DNA of 64,000 nt from Nicotiana tabacum (taxonomy: Eukaryota; Streptophyta; Magnoliopsida; Solanales; Solanaceae), in the NCBI RefSeq assembly GCF_000715075.1, contig NC_134088.1:1488001-1552000 (forward strand), given 5' to 3'. Below are positions 24,966 through 35,580 of the stretch, one piece after another. The notes beneath the pieces are model-generated. The model ran no database searches. It had not been told where the DNA came from and saw only the letters and a program-made list of their open reading frames with translations. Every line of letters starts with the position of its first letter. The first letter of the stretch is position 1. The translations under genes were made by a program, and so were the position numbers.

Positions 24966-27103
24966 CTTAACCCAGAACCACTGGTTCAGGGTTAGAAATT
25001 CGAGCTCATATAAATTGTTATATTTGATTTTATCTGATTTTTACATGTTTGAGCCTAATGTGCTAAATGCTGCTTTTACCGCTTTGATATTACGTGAACT
25101 ATGTATAAACTGTGCCGAAACCCATCTCCTCTCTGAGTCTTCTAAATCATGAAGAAGGGTGTACTTCGTACGACTTCTTTTCTGTATAGTGTCAAATCCC
25201 AATTTAGAACGAGGTTCGGACAAGTTGCTAAGCCGGTGAAGCTTCTGTATTCCCGGTACGCTACCCCCCTCGGCTCGAGCTGTCCGCTCGGGTAAGCCAG
25301 GTCTAGAACAAACACCCAGGTTCTGAACCTAGTATAACAAAGCCACATGCTGGATCCCTAGTAGGAACGTTTGTTTGCATCACGTGCATCTGACTTTGGA
25401 GGCTCAACACAGGGGTTGGGTCTGTCTAGGACAGGTGCACCAAAAATGAAAATGACCATCCTGATGCATCTTACTTGTTACAACTTGCGCATTAATTTGA
25501 TTCGGACTTGTGTGTTGACTGACTTGTGAATATCAGGAATAATATTTTAAAATTGAAAAAAAAAAAATAGCGGTTAGGGAATTGATTGTTTATTTTTGAA
25601 AAGAAAACAAATGCCCAAATACTGTCAAAACTCTGCCGAAATTTTGAGAAAATGAAAAAAAATGTCTTATTAGTTTGTTTTATTAAAAGCTAAGAAAAAA
25701 AAAAGAGTCGTTGTTCTGTTTTGTTTTTCAAAAATAAAAATAGAAAAAATATATAGTTTGTCTTGCCATGAAAATGAAAATGAAAAGAGTCTTATTTTTA
25801 AAATGGTTTTTTTTATTATTTATTTGCTTATGAAAATGCAAAAAATAAAAAAAAATATAAAAAAGTCTTTCATTATATGTCGCAAATATATATATATATA
25901 TAAATCCGAATTTGTTTTTTATTTCCAAAAAATATATATATCTTTATTTGTTGCAAAGAGTATTTGTCTTGCCAAGAAAATTCAAAGTAAAATTCCAAAA
26001 AAAGATATGTCTTTCAAAAAATAATATAAATATCTTTATTTTGCATTGTTGATAAAACAAAAATAATAAAAATGTTTTCTTTTTTAAAAAAAAAAAAATC
26101 CGAAAATATTTTGATACTTCTTTCAAAATTGAAAAGAAAATTCAAAATTCAAAAAATATTTTTTAGAAGCATTTCTTTTATCAAAAGTAAAATTCCAAAA
26201 ATATTTTCTTTTTTCTTTAGAATAAGAAAAAAAAACAAATGGAAATTCAAAAAAAAAAAAAACTTCCTTTTACTTTTGAAATTCTCAAAGTTCAAATCAA
26301 AAGAAAAGGACTTTTTACAAGTCTTTCTTTCAATAAGAAATCAATCAAAAAAAAATAATATATATATACTTCCTTTCTTCTTTTGAAGCAGTTCTTTCAC
26401 AGTTCCAATTAAAAAAAATATATTAGTTCATTTACTTATTCGCGAGGCTCGAACTACGCGGGTTTGATTCTCACCGGATGTGAGATACGTAGACAACCCT
26501 CATAGGGTCCAACCCCACCTTTTGCTAAAATAGCCAAAAATCAAAAATTTTAATCTTGTCATGAATAAGTCGGGTGGTGTCCAACCTTCCCTTTTACTAA
26601 AATAGCCAAAACAAAAAAAAACATGTCAAAATTTTAATTTTTTCATAGAGAAGTCGGGTGACGCTGTTTTATGAAGACATAGCCGAATGTTCCCGAAAGG
26701 GACGCCGGGAGACTGACTTTGCATAAACAGCCACCTTTGGGTCATTTTTAAGATTTTGACCAGTTGACCCACACAGCCTTAAAAATCTTCGTCCCCGAGG
26801 CGTTGAAAGGCCGTGTTTGCAATATTGACTTTTCTAATTCGAAAAATGATAAAAAGAGTCATAAATAAGTCGGGTGATGCTGTTTTGTCAAAAATAGCCG
26901 AATGTTCCCGAGAGGGACGCTGGAAGGCTGACTTTGCATAAACAGCCACCTTTTTGGGTCCTGTTTAGGATTTTGGTCTAGTTGACCCACACAACCCTAT
27001 AAATCTTCGTCCCCAAGGCGCTGAAGGGCCGTGTTTGCAACATCAGGTTTTTAGTATAATTTGAAAAGAAAAAAAAAGAGTTAGCGGTCAGGTGAATACC
27101 GTT
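24966..27103 (+). other. 5' leader of complex B, A-rich, with a 217-bp duplication
   Basis: Non-coding interior after the primer-binding site. 25540-26420 is extremely A- and T-rich with long A runs. 26440-26510 holds CTACGCGGGTTTGATTCTC and GAGATACGTAG. Then 26640-26830 and 26860-27050 are two copies of a unit of about 217 bp with AGTCGGGTGACGCTGTTTT, CATAGCCGAATGTTCCCGA and CAGCCACCTTTGGGTC. A gag start would be expected after this leader but the sequence breaks at 27104 into inverted LTR. Small frames here are not credible genes. Confidence 0.65.
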
Positions 27104-27821
27104 AGGAGGATGGAGGGGCAGCCATTGATGTGTGCTTGAGGAGGCTTGAGGAAGAAGAAGAAGAAGAAGAAGATAGGAGGGGGGCGGATGGTTTAGGTCT
27201 TTTAGGGATTTTGTCTTCTTTTTGTTTTGTTTTTTGTTTTGTAAAATGTAAGACAAAGGGTTTTGGGTCTTTTGGGTTATGGACTGGGTCGACCCAGTTC
27301 GAAATGGACTGGGTCGTAGGGAAGATTGGACCATTTTTCGGGCCTGTGGCTTGAAATCGAAGAAGAGGCCCAATTCCGACTTTCTTTATATTTTTGTTTT
27401 CTTTTTTCTTCTTTTATTTTTCTAAAACTAAATTATAAAAATACTTAAACTATTATTAAGAACTAAATTAAGTTATAAAAGCGCAAATTAACTCCCAATA
27501 ACAATTAACGCACAATTAAGTAATAATTAAGCATAAAATTGTATATTTGGACATTAAACGCTAAAAATGCAAACGATGCCTATTTTTGTAATTTTTATTT
27601 TTTGTAAAACAAATTTAATTACTAACAATTGTAGAATTAAATCCTACATGCGAAAGGCGATATATTTTTGTATTTTTTTATTAATTTAGCAAATAAACAT
27701 GCACAAACAAATACAAATAATTATTCAAAATATCACAAAAATGGCACACCAAGAAAAAATTATTTTATTTTTGAATTTTTTGGGAGTAATTCTCATATAG
27801 GGCAAAAATCACGTGCTTACA
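27104..27821 (-). repeat. Start of the complex B 3' LTR, inverted
   Basis: Reverse complement of 21082-21792, nearly base for base. The LTR start (TGTAAGCACGTG on the minus strand) is at 27821, next to a polypurine tract, so it is the beginning of a 3' LTR on the minus strand. Its continuation (LTR positions after 711) is missing and the direct-orientation remainder is at 32183. It forms an inverted repeat with the 5' LTR, 5.3 kb apart. Confidence 0.88.
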
Positions 27822-27835
27822 GCTGCCCCTCTTTG
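27822..27835 (-). other. Polypurine tract of complex B
   Basis: Minus strand reads AAAGAGGGGCAGC directly before the LTR start TGTAAGCACG. This sets the orientation of the inverted block. Confidence 0.8.
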
Positions 27836-28315
27836 CCCGAAGACACGAAGGGTTTTCGTGCAAAGATAAAGCGAGCGATTTTTGCCCATCCGAGTACTCC
27901 GTTGAAGCATTTTTTGAAAAAGATTTGACCGAACCTTTGCTTCAAAGGTTTCCTATATATCTTGGGCTAAACAGGAATCAGGTCAATGTAGTTCGGGAAA
28001 TTTTGGTAGTTGGGACTACCGTGGGACTGCATTGTTACTGTTGTTGCATGCTATTACCACTGCTTACCGATCTCCTTGTTACACCATGCTTAAAAGAAAA
28101 CAAGAATCTAAGCTAGAGTACAATTTGTTTTTGTTGCCTTGCTTCCTTGTCTGCTTGCATTTCTTCCGGTGTTTTTCTTCTTTTGACACATGTACTTGAG
28201 TTTGTACTGTGACCTCTTGTTGCAACCTTCTGTTTCCCGGTGCCGGGGAATTTTGTTGTTTCCTGCTGGGGATTCCTATTGTAACCTTCTATTTTATTGT
28301 CCTCTGACTTGATCT

Positions 28316-28845
28316 TGAAATGTGTGCCTCTGTTCTATGGGCGGGCTCCCAACTTCAATACTTGAAATTAAAGACTGAATGTATTCCTCTGTTATATGGG
28401 CGGGCTCCCAACTTCAACACTTGAAAATTAAAGACTGAAATGTATGCCTCTGTTCTATGGGCGGGCTCCCAACTTCAACACTGAAATGAAAAGACTGAAA
28501 TGTATGCCTCTGTTCTATGGGCGGGCTCCCAACTTCAACACTTGAAATGAATTACTGAAATGTATGCCTCTGTTATATGGGCGGGCTCCCAACTTCAACA
28601 ACTGAAATGTAACGACTGAAATGTATGCCTCTGTTATATGGGCGGGCTCCCAACTTCAATGATTGAAATGTAACGACTGAAATGTATGCCTCTGTTATCT
28701 GGGCGGGCTCCCAACTTCAATACTTGAAATTAAAGACTGAATGTATGCCTCTGTTCTATGGGCGGGCTCCCAACTTCAACAACTGAAATGTAAAGACTGA
28801 AATGTATGCCTCTGTTATCTGGGCGGGCTCCCCACATCAACAACA
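28316..28845 (-). repeat. Minisatellite block 1, about 60-bp unit, 9 copies
   Basis: Nine head-to-tail copies containing GGGCGGGCTCCCAACTTCAA and GACTGAAATGTATGCCTCTG. Copies differ by a few bases and 1-2 bp indels. Counted by eye. Confidence 0.92.
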
Positions 28846-29378
28846 ACTTTTAAAAATAAGCGTCATTCCTCTCTTCAGGCGGGCTCCTGACTTCAACAAC
28901 ACAACTTTTAAAATAAACGCCTTTCCTCTCTTCAGGCGGGCTCCTGACTTCAACAACAACTTTTAGAATAAATCGCCATTCCTCTCTTTAGGCGGGCTCC
29001 TGACTTCAACCAATACATCGCCATTCCTTTCTTTAGGTTGGCAAGATTTCAACAACTTTTAAAAACGCCTTTTCTCTCTTCAGGCGGGCTCCTGACTTCA
29101 ACAACAACTTTGAAAATAATCGCCATTCCTCTCTTCAGGCGGGCTCCTGACTTCAACCAATACATCGCCATTCCTTTCTTTAGGTTGGCAAGATTTCAAC
29201 AACTTTTTAAAACGCCTTTCCTCTCTTCAGGCGGGCTCCTGACTTCAACAACAACTTTGAAAATAATCGCCATTCCTTTCTTCAGGCGGGCTCCTGACTT
29301 CAACCAATACATCGCCATTCCTTTCTTTAGGTTGGCAAGATTTCAACAACTTTTAAAAACGCCTTTCCTCTCTTCAGG
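28846..29378 (-). repeat. Minisatellite block 2, about 55-bp unit, some higher-order repeat
   Basis: About ten units with CTCTTCAGGCGGGCTCCTGA and CTTCAACAACAACTTT. A longer unit of about 120 bp that includes CTTTAGGTTGGCAAGATTTC recurs three times (near 29025, 29175 and 29325), so there is a higher-order pattern. Confidence 0.9.
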
Positions 29379-29850
29379 CGTCAAAGTAAACTTAAGAGGA
29401 AATGTGTCTCCTATGGGTAAAACTAAACTTAGGAGGAAATGCCTCTCCTATGAGTCAAAGTAAACTTAGGAGGAAATGCGTCTCCTATAGGTAAAACTAA
29501 ACTTAGGAGGAAATGCCTCTCCTATGGGTGAAACTAAACTTAGGAGGAAATGCCTCTCCTATGGGTAAAACTAAACTAAGGAGGAAATGCGTCTCCTATG
29601 GGTAAAAGTAAACGTAGGAGGAAATGCATCTCCTATGGGTGAAACTAATCTTAGGAGGAAATGCCTCTCCTATGGGTAAAACTAAACTAAGGAGGAAATG
29701 CGTCTCCTATGGGTAAAAGTAAACGTAGGAGGAAATGCATCTCCTATGGGTGAAACTAATCTTAGGAGGAAATGTCTCTCCTATGAGTAAAACTAAACTT
29801 AGGAGGAAATGCGTCTCCTATTAATGAAATCTTAACTTAGGAAGTGCGTC
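29379..29850 (-). repeat. Minisatellite block 3, about 38-40-bp unit, 12-13 copies
   Basis: Units of AACTTAGGAGGAAATGCGTC followed by TCCTATGGGTAAAACTA. CATCTC/CCTCTC/CGTCTC variants alternate, and one stretch of four units appears duplicated (compare 29570-29660 with 29685-29770). Confidence 0.92.
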
Positions 29851-30179
29851 TCCTATGCGTGAACCATTTCCTTCTTCTTGAATTATTTACTTACCTGTGT
29901 TGTCTTTCCTCGAAACTGCTGGGGATTATTTTGCTGGGGATGACTTTTCATTTTCTTCCTTACCCACTTTGTGTTGTCCGACCCTCTTAAAACTTGGTTG
30001 AGGATGCTTCTACATCTCGATGATCCACTAGGGATAACACTGCTGTGGATAACTCTGCTGAGTAAATATGTTATCTTACTCCTTCCAAAATTACTTCCTT
30101 TTGAGTATGATGTTTCATTCCTCTGCAAACTACTTCCCCCTTTTTCTTTTTTTTCGTTTTTTTTTAAAAATAAAATAAA

Positions 30180-30470
30180 AATGACAAGACTGAATGTATT
30201 CCTCTGTTATATGGGCAGGCTCCCAACTTCAACCAACAAATCGCCATTCTGTTCTTCAGGGGGGCTCCTGATTACTTAAAATTTGAATTGTATTCCCTTA
30301 TTCTCCAGGTGGGCTCCTGACTGTTGATACTTCCATTGTATTCCCTTATTCTCCAGGTGGGCTCCTGATTGCTGATACCTCAACTGCTCTTCCTTGTTCT
30401 CCAGGTGGACGCCTAATTGCTAATACTCCAACTGCTCTTCCTTGTTTTCCAGGTGGATGCCTGATTGCTG
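30180..30470 (-). repeat. Small repeat block related to blocks 1 and 2
   Basis: One copy of the block 1 unit (TGGGCAGGCTCCCAACTTC) followed by about five units of about 48 bp with TTCTCCAGGTGGGCTCCTGA. Suggests that blocks 1 and 2 derive from a common ancestral unit. Confidence 0.75.
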
Positions 30471-32182
30471 GGGATAATACTACTGGGGAAGTCTCCTTTC
30501 TTCCCTCCTTCAAATTCAATTTTTTTTTCTTTTTTTTTCTTTTTTTTTCAACACTGCTGGGGATAAAAGTGTTATCTTCTCGGGATAACATTGTTGAGGA
30601 TAACGCTGCTGGGGAATTTTATCCCTTCAAGTCGATGATTCATTCTTCTGGAAGCTGCTCGGGATGATAATGGATTTTTGCTTTTCTGAGCACAAGTGTC
30701 ATCCCTTTATTCTGTCTGTTGGGGAATACTTCCTCCATTTAAACTTATTATGTTGGGGCAACACTGGTTCAAACACCACTTCCCTTGAGACTGATGCTAT
30801 CTTTATTCTTCCTCGAATGGGTACCTGACTTCCAGAAAATTTTCCAAATGAAAGGAAAATTTTCTGCCCCAGTTTGACAGTCTCCCTTATGGCATGCATT
30901 TCTGTCATCAATGCCATTTCCTTTACCTATTTCAAATCAAACGAAATTTGTTAGTTTAAAACGTGGTGGTTGGTTGTGATACTCCTACTGGGATGGCTTT
31001 TCCTTTTCTCCTTCCTTGCTCTGCGCTCTACAACTTGTTGGGGATGATATTATTTGCTGGGGATAATCCCTTTCTGCTGGGGATATCCCTCTTCTTTTGT
31101 GGCATAGCTCGGAAACTGGCATTTCCCCGACCTTTTAGTCTAGTATGAATTTTCCCAAATCATGCTCACTGCTCTCCTTGCTTTGTTCAACGGGCCTTGG
31201 CCTTGAGGTTTATAACCTTTGATTTTGGCAAGGGTATCCCTCTTGACACTTGTCAATCCTTTTGTCAATTCCCTTTTGCTGGGGATATCTTTTTTGATAC
31301 TGGCCTCGCGTTTGTTCCTCGCTGACTATACCACTTGGATGTACTAGTCAGATCTTATCTTGCATAATTGGAAAGCTGATGGCATATTTTGAAGTCAATT
31401 CACACTTGTTTTGACCAGACAGACTCTATTGGGGAGTTTTTCTATGAAAGGAAAAAGATAAAAAGGGAACAGAATAAAAAACAAATGAAAAAGATGACTC
31501 TGTAACAAAAGAAACTATAAATAAAAACCTATCAAACGCAGACACCGACTCTAATGGTCATGGCATGCATTTGTGGCCTATCTTCCGTCGTCAATCGTCT
31601 TTCAAGACCTTCAATTGGCAATTCCCCATCTGATTCTCAATCTTATTCGACTTGTAGTGCCCGAAGGGTTTTCACTATCAAGTCTCTCTCATTTTGGTTT
31701 TTCTCTCAGCTTTCATCGCCTTATGGTGTCCGTGAAGATTTTCACCGATAAGACTCTCTCATTTGTGTCACTTTCCAGCTGGGGATTTGGAGTGTTGCCG
31801 GTATGACTCTCTCTGCTGGAGATTAGAGTCCTTTCTGCTGTGGAACAGAATGTTATGTTCGCCGGTAAGACTCTCATTTGTCTGACTTGGCATCTTTTGC
31901 AGACTGGTCAGAAGGTCTTTCTTTGGACCGTAATGTGGGTTTTTTGGATAGGCTTAGAAATAAAGGGTATTAAAGGCTCAAAAACAAATCAATTTGGGGT
32001 TCAAAATTACAACCTTCGAAATCATACTTGTTTATAACAAGCGCAACCCTTGCCCCAGTTTCTTGCTTGGGGATTATTTATTTATTATATATATTTTTAA
32101 ATTTTTTTTTTACACTATGCACACCATGCACACTATGCACCCTATGCACCCTATGACCGAGCCGTGAAGCACCTACGTATCC

Positions 32183-33817
32183 GGTGTGATATGTTTATTT
32201 AATATAATGGGGATGAGTGGGAAGATAATGGGTTTGGTAGAGAAAATGGGTTGATTTTAATTGATTAAAAGATTTATGGGATGAGTTATAAGAAGTCTTG
32301 AAATCAGAATAAAAAGGGGGACAGACAAAAAAAAAATGGGAGAGAGAAACGAATCTGAAAATAAGAGAGAAAAAAAGGGCTGAACATTTAAGAGAGAGAA
32401 AATTCCGAAAAAATATTTAAACTTTCAAATAAAAAAAACTAAAAAAAATATATTCTGTTTTCTTTCATTGTTTGAAATCAGAATTAATTGTTGTGTCATC
32501 AAAGCTTGAAGTTTTTTGTTTTGGGATTAATACTCCACCGGTTTGCAAACTCTGTTCCTGGGTTGTTACTGTTGCTGGATTGTTGCTGCTGTGCTGTATT
32601 GTTATTACTGCTGTTGATTCTCATCTTCATTTTCTTTTGCTTCCAATATCAGGTACACAACTGACACGCTGGTTATTGTAATCCGAAATATGAAGCATGA
32701 ATACGAAAAAATGAAGAGTTGAAATTCTGAATTATATTTAATTATATTCTGAATTTTATTTGTATGTATAAATTATTTAGCTTGCAAAAATCAGAATCAT
32801 GTAGATATTTAATACATATAGTGGAACATTCGACGATAGCTTAACAAATGAACTATCTACATCTATTGCCTAAAAATAAATAAATGGTGTAGTAATTCCG
32901 TCGAGTCAAAAATCAAACGAATAGGCCATCTAGTAGGAAGTTGGTAGAAATATTGTTTAGTTAAATAATATTGGTTAATTTCAGCATGTAAATGGTCTAG
33001 GATTAAAATTAAAATTGCTATGTTTTTTTTAATTTGACAAACTGAGAACATGCCTAGTATAATGTAACTAGGTATAACATGTAAATAAATTAAGATATTT
33101 CTCCTTTATTTTGTAGAGAAAAATTTCAATAAAAAATGTAGGCATTTTAGGACTGTCCTTTTAAAAATAAAATGAGATGAGCCTCGCCCAATAAAATGCA
33201 CTAACTGCGGGGCCCTCAATAAATGTTTAATTGAGTATTTAGAATTCGGGATGGATTGTTTAGTGAATTCCACAGTCTTACCCATAAATAATAACACGTT
33301 AATCACTTTAGGCATGATTTTAATAATAATACATTCTTAAACACAGGTGCGCATTTATGCGACCCAAATCCAAATCCCAAAACATTGAATAAAAATATGT
33401 TCCGGATCGCGGGTGCATTTTATATGACGCAATCCAAAGACATGTTTTTAAACAATGTTCACATTCTTGTAAAAATTATTAAAAAATAATAAAAGCGGTA
33501 AAAAGATAAAATTTGCACATAAGTTCATATTTGTATTAAAATCAGATAAATAAGCCGAATATGACAGTTGAGCGACCGTGCTAGAATCACGGAACTCGGG
33601 AATGCCTAACACCTTCTCCCGGGTTAACAGAATTCCTTATCCGGATTTCTGGTGCGCAGACTGTTAAACAGAGTCATTCTTTTCCTCGATTCGGGATTAA
33701 ACCCTAAATCTCTCAAGTGGCGACTCTGAAATACATAAATAAATCCCGTTTCGATTGTCCTTTAATTGGAAAAACTCCCTTGCACCCCTCGCGGGGGCGG
33801 AAAAAGGAGGTGTGACA
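32183..33817 (+). repeat. Remainder of the complex B 3' LTR
   Basis: Matches 23487-24943 of the 5' LTR closely, including the two 66-69 residue frames and the GGAGGTGTGACA end. It keeps about 200 bp (33220-33425) lost from the 5' LTR and lacks about 20 bp near 33700. It ends at 33817, followed by ATTGG and LTR A sequence. Confidence 0.88.
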
Positions 33818-33822
33818 ATTGG

Positions 33823-34725
33823 TATGGCGGGGCTACGGCTGTTTGGGCCTGTTTTACTCCCCATAGGACCAAGTAGCTCCCCTTTCCAAAGCTGGAAACG
33901 ATTCCCATTCACTGCAGCTTTCAAGTAGGCCCGTTTAGTGCGTAGATTTTGATCTGTTTTAAAATTCAATGTATAGTTTAGCTTGGTATAATTCAGTTCT
34001 TAATTAATTAGGGAAATTTTTTAGAGACAAACAAATAGAAAATCATAGTCACTTTTAGGTTGGCCTTTTAATAAAATGATGAGACGAGCCTCGCCAAACA
34101 AAAATACAAAATGCGGGGCCCTCAATAAATATTATATGAAAATACTTAGAATTTGGGAGGGTCGTTTAGCGAATTTCACGACCTTCCCCAAATAATAACG
34201 CGTTAGACTCTTTAGGCGCGATTTTAATGAAATTACATTCCTAAACTCGGGTGTGCATTTATGCGACCCAAATCCAAATCTCAATGGAGTCGAAATGTGT
34301 TGACCACCACGGATGCATTGATTGCGACGTGGTTCGAGATGCGTTTTCACGACGTTGTAATCCTTTTAAAATAAATATAATAATAAAAGCGGTTTTAAAG
34401 CGAATAAAAGGCACATAAGCTAGAGCATGTTTTGAAATCAGATAAAATCAAATACGACAGTTGAGCGACCATGCTAGAACCACGGAATTCGGGAATGCCT
34501 AATACCTTCTCCCAGGTTAACAGAATTCCTTACTCGGATTTCTGGTTTGCGGACTATTAACAGAGTCATATTTTCCTTGGTTCGGGATTCAACCGGTGAC
34601 TTGGGACACCATTAATCTCCCAAGTGGTGACTCTGAATCTCAATAATAAATCCCGTTCCGATTGTCCTTTAAGTAGAAAAACTCCTTTATGCCTCTGCGG
34701 GCACGGGTAAAAAGGAGGTGTGACA
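33823..34725 (+). repeat. LTR A, 3' portion
   Basis: Picks up LTR A after complex B. Its last 650 bp are a diverged version of the complex B LTR end (GAGACGAGCCTCGCC, CGACAGTTGAGCGACC, AAAGGAGGTGTGACA at 34725). It is followed by CAATT and Tat integrase sequence. The greater divergence from complex B than between the two B copies fits LTR A being older. Confidence 0.8.
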
Positions 34726-34730
34726 CAATT

Positions 34731-35580
34731 CATGAAATGAGGGATAGACATCGTCGGCCCACTACCAACGACGCCAGGTAAAGCTAAATTTATTTTGTTT
34801 ATGACTGACTATTTCTCAAAATGGATAGAGCGCAGGCCTTCAAGAAGATAAGAGAAAAAGAAGTCATCGACTTTATATGGGACCACATCATATGTCGGTT
34901 CGGGATACCTGCCGAAATAGCATGTGACAATGGGAAACAATTCATCCGCAGCAAAGTAACAAAATTCCTCGAGGACCATAAAATCAAAAGGATTCTATCA
35001 GCGCCTTACCACCTAAGTGCAAATGGTCAGACCGAGTCCACAAACAAAACCATCATTCGAAACTTAAAGAAAAGGCTAGATGATGCAAAGGGGAAATGGA
35101 GAGAAGTATTACCCTAGGTGTTATAGGCATATCAAACGACATCAAAGTATTGCCCCACGCGGGAGACCTTATTTTCTTTGGTATATGGTTTCGAAACATT
35201 GATCCCAGTCGAAGTCGGGGAACCTAGCGTCAGGTTTCAGCATGCCACCGAGGACTCAAATAACAAAGCTATGAACACTTTTCTCGAACTACTAGATGAA
35301 AAACGTGAGGCCACATTAATTCGAATTGCCGTGCAAAAGCAAAGGATCGAAAGTTATTATGACAGAAAGATGAACCTTCGATATTTCGGAGTGGGGGACT
35401 TAGTCTTAAGGAAAGTCACTCTCAACACTCGAGACCCAAATGAAGGGAAACTAGGTCCCAATTGGGAAGGATCGTACCGTGTCCTCGGAGTCATAGGGAA
35501 AGGATCCTACAAACTTAGCACAATGGACGACGAACAACTACCGAACAATTGAAATGTATCGTTGCTCAAACGCTATTACT
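34731..35580 (+). pseudogene. Tat integrase catalytic core and C-terminus
   Basis: Resumes at the insertion point with MK(stop)GIDIVGPLP. The DDE residues are visible: Asp in GIDIVGPLP, Asp in ACDNGKQF near 34930, Glu in NGQTESTNKTI near 35030. Frames 34821-35117 and 35178-35552 hold the core and C-terminal part, with SLVYGFETLIPVEVGEPS, YYDRKMNLRYFGVGDLVLRK and KLGPNWEGSYRV. Stops occur near 34740, 35118 and 35127. Joining to 17431 restores the domain order, which is the main proof that 17437-34725 is an insertion. Confidence 0.9.

Larger units (their letters stand above)
27822..32182 (-). mobile_element. 3' interior of complex B, inverted, non-coding
   Basis: Read on the minus strand it starts at 32182 with a CCGGATACGTAGGTGC word resembling the leader at 26478-26500 and ends at the polypurine tract. 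It has no retroelement protein frames. Contents: short GCACCCTATGCAC repeats (32110-32150), many GCTGGGGAT words (29930-31100), then three minisatellite blocks (28316-29850) and a smaller one (30180-30470). Tandem arrays in the 3' untranslated region are known for Ogre/Tat elements. The 141-residue frame at 29038-29463 is a translation of repeats. Confidence 0.7.
21082..33817 (+). mobile_element. Complex B: Ogre-like (Tat) non-coding element with internal inversion
   Basis: Inserted in LTR A, with AGTGG (21077-21081) on the left and ATTGG (33818-33822) on the right as a 5-bp target duplication with one mismatch. Structure: 5' LTR (21082-24943), primer-binding site, 5' leader (24944-27103), then an inverted block 27104-32182 made of the 3' interior plus the first 0.7 kb of an LTR, then the last 1.6 kb of an LTR (32183-33817) in direct orientation. 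An inversion between the leader and the 3' LTR, with loss of LTR positions matching 21793-23486, explains all junctions. No gag or pol is visible anywhere, so it was non-autonomous or had lost its genes. Confidence 0.75.

Noticed and set aside
25758..26386. Lys/Phe/Ile-rich frames in both directions
   Set aside because: A-rich leader sequence; composition explains them.
29038..29463. 141-codon + strand frame with repeated FFRLARFQQL-like motifs
   Set aside because: Translation of minisatellite blocks 2 and 3; the periodic peptide reflects DNA units.
28316..29850. Possible CRISPR-like array
   Set aside because: Units are directly tandem with no unique spacers, in plant DNA. Ordinary minisatellites.
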